In this document: piece by piece, positions 8,273-16,944 of the stretch
How positions within the stretch are numbered: the stretch's first letter is position 1
How the letters are laid out: every line of letters starts with the position of its first letter
Origin: JAJXXT01 sp963764465
GTDB taxonomy: Bacteria > Pseudomonadota > Alphaproteobacteria > Acetobacterales > Acetobacteraceae
Direction of reading: 5' to 3'
Length of the DNA stretch: 64,000 nucleotides
NCBI GenBank assembly: GCA_963764465.1
Contig: CAVXSO010000006.1
Coordinates: 1,116,001 to 1,180,000 of the forward strand
The notes under the pieces: model-generated
Database searches by the model: none
Told to the model about the DNA's origin: nothing
The model's input: only the letters and a program-made list of their open reading frames with translations
Translations under genes and position numbers: made by a program

Positions 8273-10099
8273 GTGACCGATAACAACAACACCGACGCTA
8301 CCGAAACCATCGCGGACGACGCCGCGCATGCCGAAGGCGTGCCGCCGGCGCATGAGGACGCGCATGGGGCGCATGAGGGGGCGCATGACGATGCCCATCA
8401 CGAAGCGCATGACGACGCTTATGACGAAGCGCATGACGGGCCGGAAAGCGAGACCCTGCGCAACGGGTTCGTGGAGCTGGGGCTTTCGGATTCGGTGGTG
8501 CAGGCGGTAGCGGAGAAAGGCTACACCACGCCGACACCGATCCAGACGCAGGCGATCCCGGTGGTGCTGATGGGCCGCGACGTGCTGGGCTGCGCGCAGA
8601 CCGGCACGGGCAAGACGGCGGGCTTCACGCTGCCGATGCTCGACATCCTTTCCGGCTCCCGGGCGCGGGCGCGCATGCCGCGCAGCCTGATCCTGGAGCC
8701 GACGCGCGAGCTGGCGTTGCAGGTGGCGGAGAATTTCGTCCAGTACGGCAAGCACCTGAAGCTGACCCACGCGCTGGTGATCGGCGGCGAGAGCATGGGC
8801 GACCAGCGCGACGTGCTGATGCGCGGCGTCGATGTGCTGATCGCGACACCGGGGCGGCTGATCGACATGTTCGAGCGCGGCACCATGCTGCTGACGGATG
8901 TGAAGATCCTGGTGATCGACGAGGCGGACCGCATGCTCGACATGGGGTTCATTCCGGATGTGGAACGCATCGTCTCGCTGCTGCCGCCGCTCAGGCAGAC
9001 GCTGTTCTTCTCGGCGACGATGGCCCCCGAGATCCGCCGGCTCGCGGACAAGTTCCTGCGCAACCCGAAGGAGATCACGGTCTCGCGGCCGGCGAGTGTC
9101 GCGACGACGATTACCGAGGCGCTGGCGGTGGTGGAGGAGCTGGAGAAGCGCGAGGCGCTGCGGCGGCTGATCGCCAAGGAGGACGTGCAGAACGCGCTGA
9201 TCTTCTGCAACCGCAAGCGGGACGTGGACATCCTCTACAAGTCGCTGCGCAAGCACGGGTTCTCCGTCGGCGCGCTGCATGGCGACATGCCTCAGTCCAC
9301 GCGGTTCGCGACGCTGGAGGCGTTCAAGTCGGGGGATATCAGGCTGCTCTGCTGCTCCGACGTGGCGGCGCGGGGGATCGACATCGGCGGGCTGTCGCAC
9401 GTGTTCAACTTCGACGTGCCGCACCATGCCGAGGACTATGTGCACCGCATCGGGCGCACCGGGCGCGCGGGGCGCGAGGGGCGCGCGTTCACGCTGGCGC
9501 TGCCCGAGGACAGGCCGGCGGTTGCGGCGATCGAGGCGCTGACCGGGCATCCGATCCCGCTGGTCGAGGTGGAGGGGATCGAGACCGCGGCGTGGGCCGA
9601 GGGGGATTCACGGCGGCGCGGGCGCGGGGGACGCGGCCGCGGGGCGGCGAAGCCGGCGCGGGAAGCGAAGGCGCCGCGCGAGACCGCGGAGCCGCGCGAG
9701 GCGAAGGCGCCGCGCGAGGCGAAGGCGCCGCGTGAGGCCCGGGTGCCGCGCGAGAGGAAGCCGGCGCGGACGGAGCCACGCGCGGAGCGGGCGGAGGGCC
9801 AGGCGCCGCAGGCGGAACGGTCCGAAGGCGAGCGGCACGTGGACGAGCGGGTGGTGGACGCGCGGGCGGCGGATGCGCGGGCGGTGGAGGGGCGGCATGC
9901 GGGCGAGCGGCGGGGCACGCGGCGGCATGAGGGTGAGCGGCACGCGGGCGAGAGGATGGGGCATGAGCGCGGTGGGAGCGAGCGCGTGATCGGGTTCGGC
10001 GACGACATGCCGGCGTTCATGCGGCTTGCCAGGCGCGCGGCGCCCGCCGCACGTTCGCCCATCCCGCCTTCCGTCGCGGAGACAGAGGAAGCAGCATGA
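8273..10099 (+). CDS. DEAD-box ATP-dependent RNA helicase with low-complexity ends
   Basis: A 608-residue RNA helicase of the RhlE/DeaD group. The core has all motifs in order: PTPIQTQAIP (Q motif), AQTGTGKTAGF near residue 108, PTRELALQV, DEADRMLDMGF near 217, FFSATM, IFCNRKRD, ARGIDIGG and HRIGRTGRAGREG near 390. The start is a GTG at 8273 with no strong ribosome site. Residues ~18-60 form a His/Asp/Glu-rich tract of AHEDAHGAHEG-like repeats. After ~440 there is a basic tail with GRGGRGRG and repeated EAKAPR units, then repeats rich in ERHAGERR. Basic RGG-like tails of this family bind RNA; the acidic His-rich head is unusual. It overlaps the next gene by ATGA. Probable roles are ribosome assembly or RNA decay, especially in cold. 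Confidence 0.9.
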   Translation: MTDNNNTDATETIADDAAHAEGVPPAHEDAHGAHEGAHDDAHHEAHDDAYDEAHDGPESETLRNGFVELGLSDSVVQAVAEKGYTTPTPIQTQAIPVVLMGRDVLGCAQTGTGKTAGFTLPMLDILSGSRARARMPRSLILEPTRELALQVAENFVQYGKHLKLTHALVIGGESMGDQRDVLMRGVDVLIATPGRLIDMFERGTMLLTDVKILVIDEADRMLDMGFIPDVERIVSLLPPLRQTLFFSATMAPEIRRLADKFLRNPKEITVSRPASVATTITEALAVVEELEKREALRRLIAKEDVQNALIFCNRKRDVDILYKSLRKHGFSVGALHGDMPQSTRFATLEAFKSGDIRLLCCSDVAARGIDIGGLSHVFNFDVPHHAEDYVHRIGRTGRAGREGRAFTLALPEDRPAVAAIEALTGHPIPLVEVEGIETAAWAEGDSRRRGRGGRGRGAAKPAREAKAPRETAEPREAKAPREAKAPREARVPRERKPARTEPRAERAEGQAPQAERSEGERHVDERVVDARAADARAVEGRHAGERRGTRRHEGERHAGERMGHERGGSERVIGFGDDMPAFMRLARRAAPAARSPIPPSVAETEEAA

Positions 10100-11325
10100 A
10101 CGTCGCCACCAAGGTCGAGACTGGCACGACACAGACGGGCAGGAAGGGTCAATTCGTCGCGTTCCAGTGGGACGATGCCCTGCTGCTCGACGACCAGCTG
10201 ACCGAGGACGAGCGCGCGATCCGCGACGCGGCACAGGCCTACTGCCAGGACAAGCTGTTCCCCCGCGTGCTGGAGGCGAACCGGCACGAGCGTTTCGATC
10301 GCGAGATCATGTCGGAAATGGGGGAGATGGGATTCCTCGGCGCCACGCTGGAGGGATATGGCTGCGCCGGCGTGGGCTATGTTTCCTACGGGCTGATCGC
10401 GCGCGAGGTGGAGCGGGTGGATTCCGGCTATCGCAGCGCGTTTTCGGTGCAGTCCTCGCTGGTGATGTATCCGATCTATGCGTTCGGGTCCGCGGCGCAA
10501 AAGGACAAGTACCTGCCGAAGCTCGCGAAGGGCGAGTGGGTTGGCTGCTTCGGGCTGACGGAGCCGGATGCGGGGTCCGACCCCGGGTCCATGCGGACGC
10601 GGGCGCGGAAGGTCGCCGGCGGGTATGTGCTGAACGGGTCCAAGACCTGGATCAGCAACTCGCCGATCGCGGACGTGTTCCTGGTCTGGGCGAAGGACGA
10701 CGAGGGGGTGATCCGCGGGTTCATCCTCGAAAAGGGGATGAAGGGGCTCACGGCGCCGAAGATCGAGGGGAAGTTCAGCCTGCGTGCCTCCGTGACCGGC
10801 ATGGTGATGATGCAGGACGTGGAAGTGGGCGAGGATGCGATGCTGCCGGGTGTGAAGGGCCTCAGGGGACCGTTTTCATGCCTCAACAATGCGCGCTACG
10901 GCATCGCGTGGGGCGCGCTCGGGGCGGCGGAGTTCTGCTGGCACGCGGCGCGGGAATACACGCTCGCCAGGCAGATGTTCGGCCGGCCGCTGGCGGCGAC
11001 GCAGCTGATCCAGAAGAAGCTCGCGGACATGCAGACCGAGATCACGATCGGGTTGCAGGCGATTCTGCGCGTGGGGCGGCTGCTGGACGAGGGACGCGCG
11101 GCGCCGGAGATGATCAGCCTGTGCAAGCGCAATTCCTGCGGCAAGGCGCTGGCGATCGCGCGCGAGGCGCGGGACATGCACGGCGGCAACGGAATTGCCG
11201 ACGAATACCATGTGATCCGGCACGTGATGAACCTCGAGGCGGTGAACACGTACGAGGGCACGCATGACGTGCACGCGCTGATCCTGGGGCGGGCGCAGAC
11301 GGGGATTTCCGCGTTCGGTGCCTGA
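10096..11325 (+). CDS. gcdH: Glutaryl-CoA dehydrogenase
   Basis: A 409-residue FAD enzyme of the acyl-CoA dehydrogenase family that oxidatively decarboxylates glutaryl-CoA to crotonyl-CoA in lysine/tryptophan/glutarate breakdown. Seen: the FAD/substrate motif FGLTEPDAGSDPGSM, SKTWISNSPIADVFLVWAK, and near the end RDMHGGNGIADEYHVIRH and NTYEGTHDVHALILGRAQTG. The Glu at ~387 in YEGTHD is the catalytic base position, and this whole C-terminal signature is specific to glutaryl-CoA dehydrogenases rather than medium- or short-chain enzymes. The ATG overlaps the helicase stop by four bases, so it is probably read from the same message although no functional link is evident. Confidence 0.92.
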   Translation: MNVATKVETGTTQTGRKGQFVAFQWDDALLLDDQLTEDERAIRDAAQAYCQDKLFPRVLEANRHERFDREIMSEMGEMGFLGATLEGYGCAGVGYVSYGLIAREVERVDSGYRSAFSVQSSLVMYPIYAFGSAAQKDKYLPKLAKGEWVGCFGLTEPDAGSDPGSMRTRARKVAGGYVLNGSKTWISNSPIADVFLVWAKDDEGVIRGFILEKGMKGLTAPKIEGKFSLRASVTGMVMMQDVEVGEDAMLPGVKGLRGPFSCLNNARYGIAWGALGAAEFCWHAAREYTLARQMFGRPLAATQLIQKKLADMQTEITIGLQAILRVGRLLDEGRAAPEMISLCKRNSCGKALAIAREARDMHGGNGIADEYHVIRHVMNLEAVNTYEGTHDVHALILGRAQTGISAFGA

Positions 11326-12637
11326 ACCGGCGGGCGGCGGCTCGCGGGCCGGCGCTGATGCAGCGAAGCGCGTTCCGGGAAGGCAGGAATCTCTTGTCGA
11401 TCACGTCGCCAGCGGCGGCGACGGGGTGGTGCGCGGGGTGGACGGGCCGGTGTTCGTGCCGTTCGTGCTGCCAGGGGAGCGCGTCAGCCTCGGGGCGATG
11501 ACGCCGCGGGGCCAGGCCTTCACGGCGCAGGCGGAGGTGCTGGAGGCCTCGGCCGACCGGGTTGTTCCGCCCTGCGTTCATTTCGGCGACTGCGGCGGAT
11601 GCCGGTTGCAGCATTGGCGGGATGCGCCTTACCAGGCGTGGAAGCGCGCGCGGGTTGTTTCGGCCCTGGCACGAGCGGGATTTCGCGAGGATGTGGTGAC
11701 GCCGCTGGTGGCGGGGGCGCCCGGGGCGCGGCGGCGCCTGGACCTCGCGGCGCGGCGGGAGGGACGCCAGGTGGTGCTGGGGCTGCATGCCGCGCGGGAG
11801 AGCCGGGTGGTGGACCTGCGGGTGTGCCCGATTTCGGCGCCGGCGCTGGTGGCGCTGCTCGGGCCGTTGCGGGCGGTGCTGGCGGGGCTCGGCGGGTTCC
11901 GGCGCGCGGCGGATGTGCATCTCAACCTGCTCGATACGGGGCCCGACCTGCTGATCCGGGCGGATGGGACGCTGGCGGCCGCCGACCGGACCCGGCTGGC
12001 GGCGTTTGCCGAGGCGCAGGGCGTGCCGCGGGTCGCGTGGGCGCAGGGGCGTGGGGAGCCGGAGATCGCGGCGCAGCTGTTCCGGCCCACGATCGCGTTT
12101 GGCGGCGTGAGCGTGACGCCGCCGCCGGGGGCGTTCCTGCAGGCGAGCGCCGGGGCGGAGGCGGCGATCCTCTCGGCCGTGATGGCGGCGTTGCCGGCAA
12201 GGGGAGCGGTGCTGGATCTGTACGCGGGGGTGGGGACGATGTCGTTGCCGATGGCGAACGGACGCACGGTGACCGCGGTGGAGGGGGATGCGGGCTCCTG
12301 CGCGGCGCTGGATGCGGCCTCGCGGACGGTTGGCGGGCGCGTGCGGGTGGTGCGGCGGGACCTCGCGAGGCGGCCGATGGCGGGCGGGGAGTTGCGGGGA
12401 TTTTCGGCGGTGGTGCTGGACCCGCCCTATGCGGGGGCGCCAGAGCAGACGCGGATGCTGGCGGAGGCGGGGGTGGCGCGGGTGGTGATGGTGAGCTGCA
12501 ACCCGGAGGCGCTGGCGCGGGATGCGGCGACGTTGCGGGCGGCGGGGTATGGGTGCGAGAGCGCGGCGCCGATCGACGCGTTCTTGTGGAGTGCCGACGT
12601 GGAGACCGTTGCGGTGTTCACACGAAAGGCGCGGTGA
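11318..12637 (+). CDS. TrmA/RlmC/RlmD-type RNA (uracil-5-)-methyltransferase with Fe-S site
   Basis: A 439-residue SAM-dependent enzyme that methylates C5 of a uridine in rRNA or tRNA. Seen: an N-terminal TRAM-like region (HVASGGDGVVRG...VFVPFVLPGERV), a cysteine set C86-x5-C92-x2-C95 plus C170 that matches the 4Fe-4S ligands of RlmD, a SAM-binding VLDLYAGVGTMSLP near 298, and VVLDPPYAG then VMVSCNPEAL with the nucleophilic Cys near 394. The GTG start overlaps the gcdH end by 8 bases and lacks a clear ribosome site; a later start is possible but would trim the TRAM region. Its 3' end overlaps a convergent GST gene by 20 bases. Which RNA site it modifies cannot be told from sequence. Confidence 0.85.
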   Translation: MPEPAGGGSRAGADAAKRVPGRQESLVDHVASGGDGVVRGVDGPVFVPFVLPGERVSLGAMTPRGQAFTAQAEVLEASADRVVPPCVHFGDCGGCRLQHWRDAPYQAWKRARVVSALARAGFREDVVTPLVAGAPGARRRLDLAARREGRQVVLGLHAARESRVVDLRVCPISAPALVALLGPLRAVLAGLGGFRRAADVHLNLLDTGPDLLIRADGTLAAADRTRLAAFAEAQGVPRVAWAQGRGEPEIAAQLFRPTIAFGGVSVTPPPGAFLQASAGAEAAILSAVMAALPARGAVLDLYAGVGTMSLPMANGRTVTAVEGDAGSCAALDAASRTVGGRVRVVRRDLARRPMAGGELRGFSAVVLDPPYAGAPEQTRMLAEAGVARVVMVSCNPEALARDAATLRAAGYGCESAAPIDAFLWSADVETVAVFTRKAR

Positions 12638-13253
12638 TGCCCTCCGCCGCGAAGGTGGCGGCGATGGCGGGGCGGGCGAGCATGCGGCGGGCGTAGGGGC
12701 CGAGATTGCGGTAGTCGCGCAGCGGGTGGGTGAATCCGCGGCCCCAGCGGATGAGCATGAGGAGGAGCGGGTCCGCGACGGTGTAGGTTTCGCCGAGGAG
12801 CCAGGGCCCCTGCCCCACGGCCGTGTCGATGACAGCGAACATTTCGGCGAGGGTTGATTCGGCCTTGGCCTTGATGCCTGGCAAGGCAGCGGGGTCGTCG
12901 CTGCGGGTGTGGGGGTAGAAGTAGCCGCGGAACTCGGGTTGGGGCGTGTTGCTGAGGTGGAACAGAAACTTCAGCAGATGCGGGCGCAGGGCCGAGCCGA
13001 TGGGCGGGACGAGGCTGGATGCGGGGAAGCGCTCGCCGAGATGGAGCAGGATGGCGGCGGTTTCCCAGAGCACCAGGCCGCCGTCCTCCAGCGCGGGGAT
13101 GCGGCCGGTGGGGTTGAGGCGCAGGTAATCCGCGGAGTGTTGGGCCTGTTTCTCGCGGTCCACGAGGACGAGCTCGAACGGGGTGCCGATCTCGCGCAGC
13201 GCCATGTGCGGGGCGATCGAGGCGTTTCCGGGATAATAATGCAAACGCAACAT
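12618..13253 (-). CDS. Glutathione S-transferase family protein
   Basis: A 211-residue soluble protein with the two GST domains: an N-terminal thioredoxin-like fold (MLRLHYYPGNASIAPHMAL with the Ser of the glutathione site, and LNPTGRIPALEDGGLVLWETAAILLHLGERF containing the conserved cis-Pro and ESxAI-like segment), and an all-helical C-terminal domain with LLGETYTVADPLLLMLIRWG. I started it at ATG 13253, since the longer open frame adds an Ala-rich extension not found in GSTs. The gene begins 10 bases after the sufA stop, so it is probably the last gene of the SUF transcript. A specific substrate is not evident. Confidence 0.82.
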   Translation of the reverse strand: MLRLHYYPGNASIAPHMALREIGTPFELVLVDREKQAQHSADYLRLNPTGRIPALEDGGLVLWETAAILLHLGERFPASSLVPPIGSALRPHLLKFLFHLSNTPQPEFRGYFYPHTRSDDPAALPGIKAKAESTLAEMFAVIDTAVGQGPWLLGETYTVADPLLLMLIRWGRGFTHPLRDYRNLGPYARRMLARPAIAATFAAEGITAPFV

Positions 13254-13263
13254 GGGCGCGGGC

Positions 13264-13650
13264 TCAGACGTGGAAGCTTTCGCCGCAGCCGCAGCGGCCC
13301 TTCTCATTCGGGTTGGTGAAGGTGAAGCCCTGGGAGAAGGGGGCGGTTTCGTAGTCCATCGTGGTGCCGATGAGGAACAGCGTTGCCTTGCGGTCCACGA
13401 GGATGGTGACGCCCTTGTCCGCGACGGTTTCGTCGCCGGGGCCGGCGGCCTCCACCCAGGTGAGGTCGTAGGAGAGGCCGGAGCAGCCCTTGGTCCGGAT
13501 GCCGATGCGCAGCAGCTTGCCCTGCTGGCCGTTGGCCTCGCCCTTTTCGTAGAGGGCGCGCAGGCGGGCGGCCGCGATGTCCGTGAGGGACATCAGCGGG
13601 GGGAGCGGGCGGCGGGGGCGGGTGGCGACTTCGCTCATGTTGGAACCCAT
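13264..13650 (-). CDS. sufA: A-type Fe-S carrier/scaffold (HesB/IscA/SufA family)
   Basis: A 128-residue A-type carrier that would accept clusters from SufBCD and hand them to target proteins. Seen: LTDIAAARLRALYEKG, the first Cys in IRTKGCSGLSYDL, and the two C-terminal Cys in CGCGESF, which are the three cluster ligands of the family. The C-terminus is FHV, with clear NPNEKGRCGCGESF. Starts at 13650 and 13638 (MSEVATRP) are both possible; the second gives the more usual N-terminus. It lies 7 bases after sufT in the SUF operon. Confidence 0.92.
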   Translation of the reverse strand: MGSNMSEVATRPRRPLPPLMSLTDIAAARLRALYEKGEANGQQGKLLRIGIRTKGCSGLSYDLTWVEAAGPGDETVADKGVTILVDRKATLFLIGTTMDYETAPFSQGFTFTNPNEKGRCGCGESFHV

Positions 13651-13657
13651 TGCGTCA

Positions 13658-14017
13658 TCAGAACATGTTGAGGGCGAGGCGGGCGTCGTCGGACATGCGG
13701 CTGGGGTCCCACGGCGGATCCCAGACCACGTCCACGTCGCAGGATTTCACGCCGTCCACGGCCATGACAGCGTCCTGGACCTGCTGCGGCAGTTCCTGGG
13801 CGCTGGGGCAGCCAGGGGCGGTGAGGGTCATTTCGACCTTCACGCTGCCGCCGTCGGCGATCTCGATCGCGTAGATGAGACCGAGTTCGTAGATGTTCAC
13901 GGGGATTTCCGGGTCATAGACGGTGGCGATGGCGCCGATGACGGCATCGTCCGTCACGCGCGGAGGGGTTTCGCCCTCCGGCGTCCAGGAGCCGTGGTTG
14001 GCCTGGATTTCACTCAC
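13658..14017 (-). CDS. sufT: SUF-associated MIP18/DUF59 protein
   Basis: A 119-residue DUF59 protein, the bacterial relative of eukaryotic MIP18, thought to help in Fe-S protein maturation. Seen: VYDPEIPVNIYELGLIY, MTLTAPGCPSAQELP with the conserved Cys, and VVWDPPWDPSRMSDDARLAL at the end, all hallmarks of the family. The GTG start at 14017 lies inside the end of sufU (GTGAGTGA overlap of 8 bases), which implies translational coupling. Some bacteria have a DUF59 domain in other pathways (PaaD), but the place between sufU and sufA fits SufT. Confidence 0.92.
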   Translation of the reverse strand: MSEIQANHGSWTPEGETPPRVTDDAVIGAIATVYDPEIPVNIYELGLIYAIEIADGGSVKVEMTLTAPGCPSAQELPQQVQDAVMAVDGVKSCDVDVVWDPPWDPSRMSDDARLALNMF

Positions 14018-14486
14018 TGGTGGCCTCCGGGGTGCCGGCCAGCGCGGCGTTGAGGGCGTTCCAGGCCAGCGTCGCGCATTTGACACGGGATGGAAACGAA
14101 TGGACGCCGGCGAGGGGGCGCAGGGCGTCGAGGTCCGCGCCCTGCCCTGCCCCGGTGCGCGCCAATGCCGCGACGCGCTCGCCGAGGGATTTCGCGGCGG
14201 TGGCGTCCAGCCCCACGGCGGCTTCCGCCATGAGGTCCGCCGAGGCGACGGAGATGGCGCAGCCGCGGGCCTGGAAGCCGACTTCCGCGATCCTGCCGTC
14301 CTCGCGGCGGACCCAGACCTCGACGCGGTCGCCGCACATCGGGTTGTCGCCCTTGGCATGCGCGTCGAAGCAGGCGAGGCGGGAGGCATGGCGGGGCTTG
14401 CGGCTGCGATCCAGGATGGTGCGCTCGTAGAGGTCCGCGAGGTCGCCAGAGCTCGCCGCGCTGGCTGGGCCGATTGTTTCGCTCAC
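14010..14486 (-). CDS. sufU: SufU/IscU-like Fe-S assembly protein
   Basis: A 158-residue NifU-N/SufU-type protein that receives sulfur from SufS (and in Gram-positives binds zinc). Seen: DLYERTILDRSRKPRHA, then the three cysteines of the family in NPMCGDRVEVWV, ARGCAISVASADLM and RVKCATLAWNAL. The GTG start at 14486 overlaps the sufS stop by four bases (GTGA). A SufU rather than a SufE in a proteobacterial SUF operon is notable but common among alphaproteobacteria; the protein would serve as sulfur acceptor for SufS. Confidence 0.9.
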   Translation of the reverse strand: MSETIGPASAASSGDLADLYERTILDRSRKPRHASRLACFDAHAKGDNPMCGDRVEVWVRREDGRIAEVGFQARGCAISVASADLMAEAAVGLDATAAKSLGERVAALARTGAGQGADLDALRPLAGVHSFPSRVKCATLAWNALNAALAGTPEATSE

Positions 14487-15736
14487 GTGAAGAACTCCCG
14501 CACGCGGCGCAGGCCGGTGGCGAGCGCGTCGATCTCCTCGCGCGTGGTGTAGAGGGCGAAGCTGGCGCGGGCGGTGCTGTCCACGCCCAGGCGGCGCATC
14601 AGGGGCTCGGCGCAATGGTGGCCGGCGCGCACCGCGATGCCCTGGCGGTCGAGCAGCGTTGCGATGTCGTGGGCGTGGGCGACGTCCATGGTGAAGGAGA
14701 CGACCCCTCCCCTGTCCTGCGCGCGGCCGAGGATTGTGAGGCCCTCGATGTTGGCGAGGGTGGCGAGCGCGTGGTCGGTCAGCGCTGCCTCGTGCGCGGC
14801 GATGGAGGGGTAGCCGACCGCCTGGACATAGGCGATGGCGGCCCCGAGGCCGACGGCTTCCACGATGGCGGGGGTGCCGGCCTCGAATTTATGCGGGATC
14901 TCGGCCCAGGTGCTGCGCTCGTAGGTGACCGTCGCGATCATGTCGCCGCCGCCCATGAACGGGGGCATGGCTTCCAGGAGTTCGCGGCGGGCCCAGAGCA
15001 CGCCGATGCCGGTCGGGCCGTAGAGCTTGTGGCCGGTGAAGGCGTAGAAATCGGCGTCGAGCGCCTGGACGTCGATCTGGCGGTGCACGATGGCCTGGGA
15101 GCCGTCGAACAGCACCTTGGCGCCATACTGGTGCGCGAGTTTCGCGACGCGGGCGGCGGGGACGTACGTGCCGAGGACGTTGGACATGTGCGTGATCGAA
15201 ACGAGGCCGACCTTGCCGTCGGACAGCAGGGATTCGAGGGCGGCGAGGTCGAGTTCGCCGGCGTCCGAGATCGGGGCGACGCGGAGTTCGATGCCGCGTT
15301 CGTCGCGCAGCATCTGCCAGGGGACGATGTTGGAGTGGTGTTCCATGGCCGAAATGACCACCGCCTGGCCGGGCCTGAGGATGCCGCGGCCGTAGCTGTG
15401 GGCGACGAGGTTGATCGCCTCCGTGGAGTTGCGGGTGAAGACGATCTCGTGGCGGTCCGGCGCGTTGATGAGGCTGGCCACGGCATCGCGGGTGGATTCG
15501 TAAGCCTCCGTCGCGCGCTCGCTCATCCAATGCAGGCCGCGATGCACGTTGGCGTAGGCGTGCTCCATGGTGTTGACCATGGCGTCGATGACGGCGCGGG
15601 GTTTCTGGGCGGAGGCGGCGCTGTCGAGAAAGACCAGCGGCTTGCCGTGGACCTTCTCGGCGAGGATGGGGAAGTCGGCGCGCAGGCGCGCGAGGTCCGC
15701 GGAGGACCCGGGATTTCGGGAGATGATGAGGTTCAT
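14483..15736 (-). CDS. sufS: Group II cysteine desulfurase
   Basis: A 417-residue PLP enzyme that takes sulfur from cysteine and passes it as persulfide to SufU. Seen: FLDSAASAQKPRAVIDA, ANVHRGLHWMSERAT, VFTRNSTEAINLVAHSYG, AMEHHSNIVPWQ, the PLP lysine in FTGHKLYGPTGIGVLW, and the active Cys in RAGHHCAEPLMRRLG. I started it at ATG 15736, whose ATGA overlaps the sufD stop, in keeping with all other joints of this operon. Confidence 0.95.
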   Translation of the reverse strand: MNLIISRNPGSSADLARLRADFPILAEKVHGKPLVFLDSAASAQKPRAVIDAMVNTMEHAYANVHRGLHWMSERATEAYESTRDAVASLINAPDRHEIVFTRNSTEAINLVAHSYGRGILRPGQAVVISAMEHHSNIVPWQMLRDERGIELRVAPISDAGELDLAALESLLSDGKVGLVSITHMSNVLGTYVPAARVAKLAHQYGAKVLFDGSQAIVHRQIDVQALDADFYAFTGHKLYGPTGIGVLWARRELLEAMPPFMGGGDMIATVTYERSTWAEIPHKFEAGTPAIVEAVGLGAAIAYVQAVGYPSIAAHEAALTDHALATLANIEGLTILGRAQDRGGVVSFTMDVAHAHDIATLLDRQGIAVRAGHHCAEPLMRRLGVDSTARASFALYTTREEIDALATGLRRVREFFT

Positions 15737-16944
15737 TGCGCGGCCTCCCACCAGGGGTCGATGAGGGATTCCATCCAGGCGCGGGCGGCGTCGTTCGCGA
15801 TGGGATCGAGGGCTTCGGCGAGGAAGGCGCGGACCAGGATGGCGCGGGCGGCGGCTTCCGGCACGCCGCGGCTGCGGAGGTAGAAAAGCTGGTCGGCGTC
15901 GAGTTCACCGACCGTTGCGCCGTGGCTGCACTTCACGTCGTCGGCGTAGATTTCGAGCTGGGGCTTGGCGCTGATCTCGGCGCGCGGGGAGAGCAGCAGG
16001 GCCTGGTTCATCTGGTAGCCGTCGGTCTTTTGTCCGCTGCGCGCGACCTCGATCTTGCCCTGGAAGACGCCGTGGGCGCGGCCGGCGAGGACCGTCTTGA
16101 CGGTCTGGCGGGACACGGTCGCGTGGGCGTCGTGGCGCACGACGGTCGTGAAATCGCCGTGCTGGGAGCGGGCGAGGAGCTGTGCCGCGTTGAGATGCGC
16201 GGTGGCGCGGGGGCCGGCGAGGCGGGCGTGGATTTCCGTCCGGCCGATGGCGGCGCCGCGGGCGAGGAGGAAGCTGTCGTAGGTCGCGCCCTCCGCGACG
16301 TCCGCGTAGATCGTCGCGAGGTGGTAGGACGTTTCGGATTCGTCCTGGATGCGAAGATGCGTGAGCGTGGCGCCTGGGGCGATGGAGAATTCGAGGACGG
16401 GGTTGTGGAAATAGGCACCCTGGCCGCCTGCGTACTCGACGAGGGTGAGTTTGGCGCCCTTGCCGAGGCGGATGGCGTGGCGAGGATGCGACGTGCCGCC
16501 GGTGCCGAGATGGGCGAGGACCAGCGTGCCGGCATCCGTCTCCGCCGCGACCTCGATGGCGGCGCCGTCGTGGGCGAACATGGTGTTCAGGGCGACGAGC
16601 TTATCGCAGGCGGGTTTGGCGAGGCCGAGCGAGGCGGCGGCGCCGGTGGTGGCGCGCAGGCGGTCCGTGGTGGCGCAGAGCGCGGGGACGAAGGCGCCAT
16701 CCGCGAAGACGAGGCGGGGCGCGGGGAAATTGGCGAGGCTGTCCGGCAGGGTGGGCGTGCCGGGTGCGTCGAGGTTCGCTTCGTAGAGCGGGCGCAGCGG
16801 GGTGGCGCGCCAGTCTTCCTCGCGCATGCCAGGCAGGCCGCGATCGCGCAGGATAGTGGCGGCGGCGCGCGCCTCCGCCGAGGCGTTCGTGACGGTTTCG
16901 AAGCGTTCGAGGAAGGCGCTCGCGGCAAGAGGGGAGGCGTTCAT
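15733..16944 (-). CDS. sufD: Fe-S cluster scaffold subunit SufD
   Basis: A 403-residue SufD, the partner of SufB in the SufBC2D scaffold. Seen: an N-terminal helical part with GMREEDWRATPLRPL, a central beta-helix region, and the C-terminal KPQLEIYADDVKCSHGATVGELDADQLFYLRSRG with the conserved His of SufD, then EAAARAILVRAFLAEAL. The ATG at 16944 overlaps the sufC stop by four bases. SufB and SufD share the C-terminal fold, but the shorter length and the lack of the SufB N-terminal cluster motif make this SufD. Confidence 0.93.
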   Translation of the reverse strand: MNASPLAASAFLERFETVTNASAEARAAATILRDRGLPGMREEDWRATPLRPLYEANLDAPGTPTLPDSLANFPAPRLVFADGAFVPALCATTDRLRATTGAAASLGLAKPACDKLVALNTMFAHDGAAIEVAAETDAGTLVLAHLGTGGTSHPRHAIRLGKGAKLTLVEYAGGQGAYFHNPVLEFSIAPGATLTHLRIQDESETSYHLATIYADVAEGATYDSFLLARGAAIGRTEIHARLAGPRATAHLNAAQLLARSQHGDFTTVVRHDAHATVSRQTVKTVLAGRAHGVFQGKIEVARSGQKTDGYQMNQALLLSPRAEISAKPQLEIYADDVKCSHGATVGELDADQLFYLRSRGVPEAAARAILVRAFLAEALDPIANDAARAWMESLIDPWWEAAQ

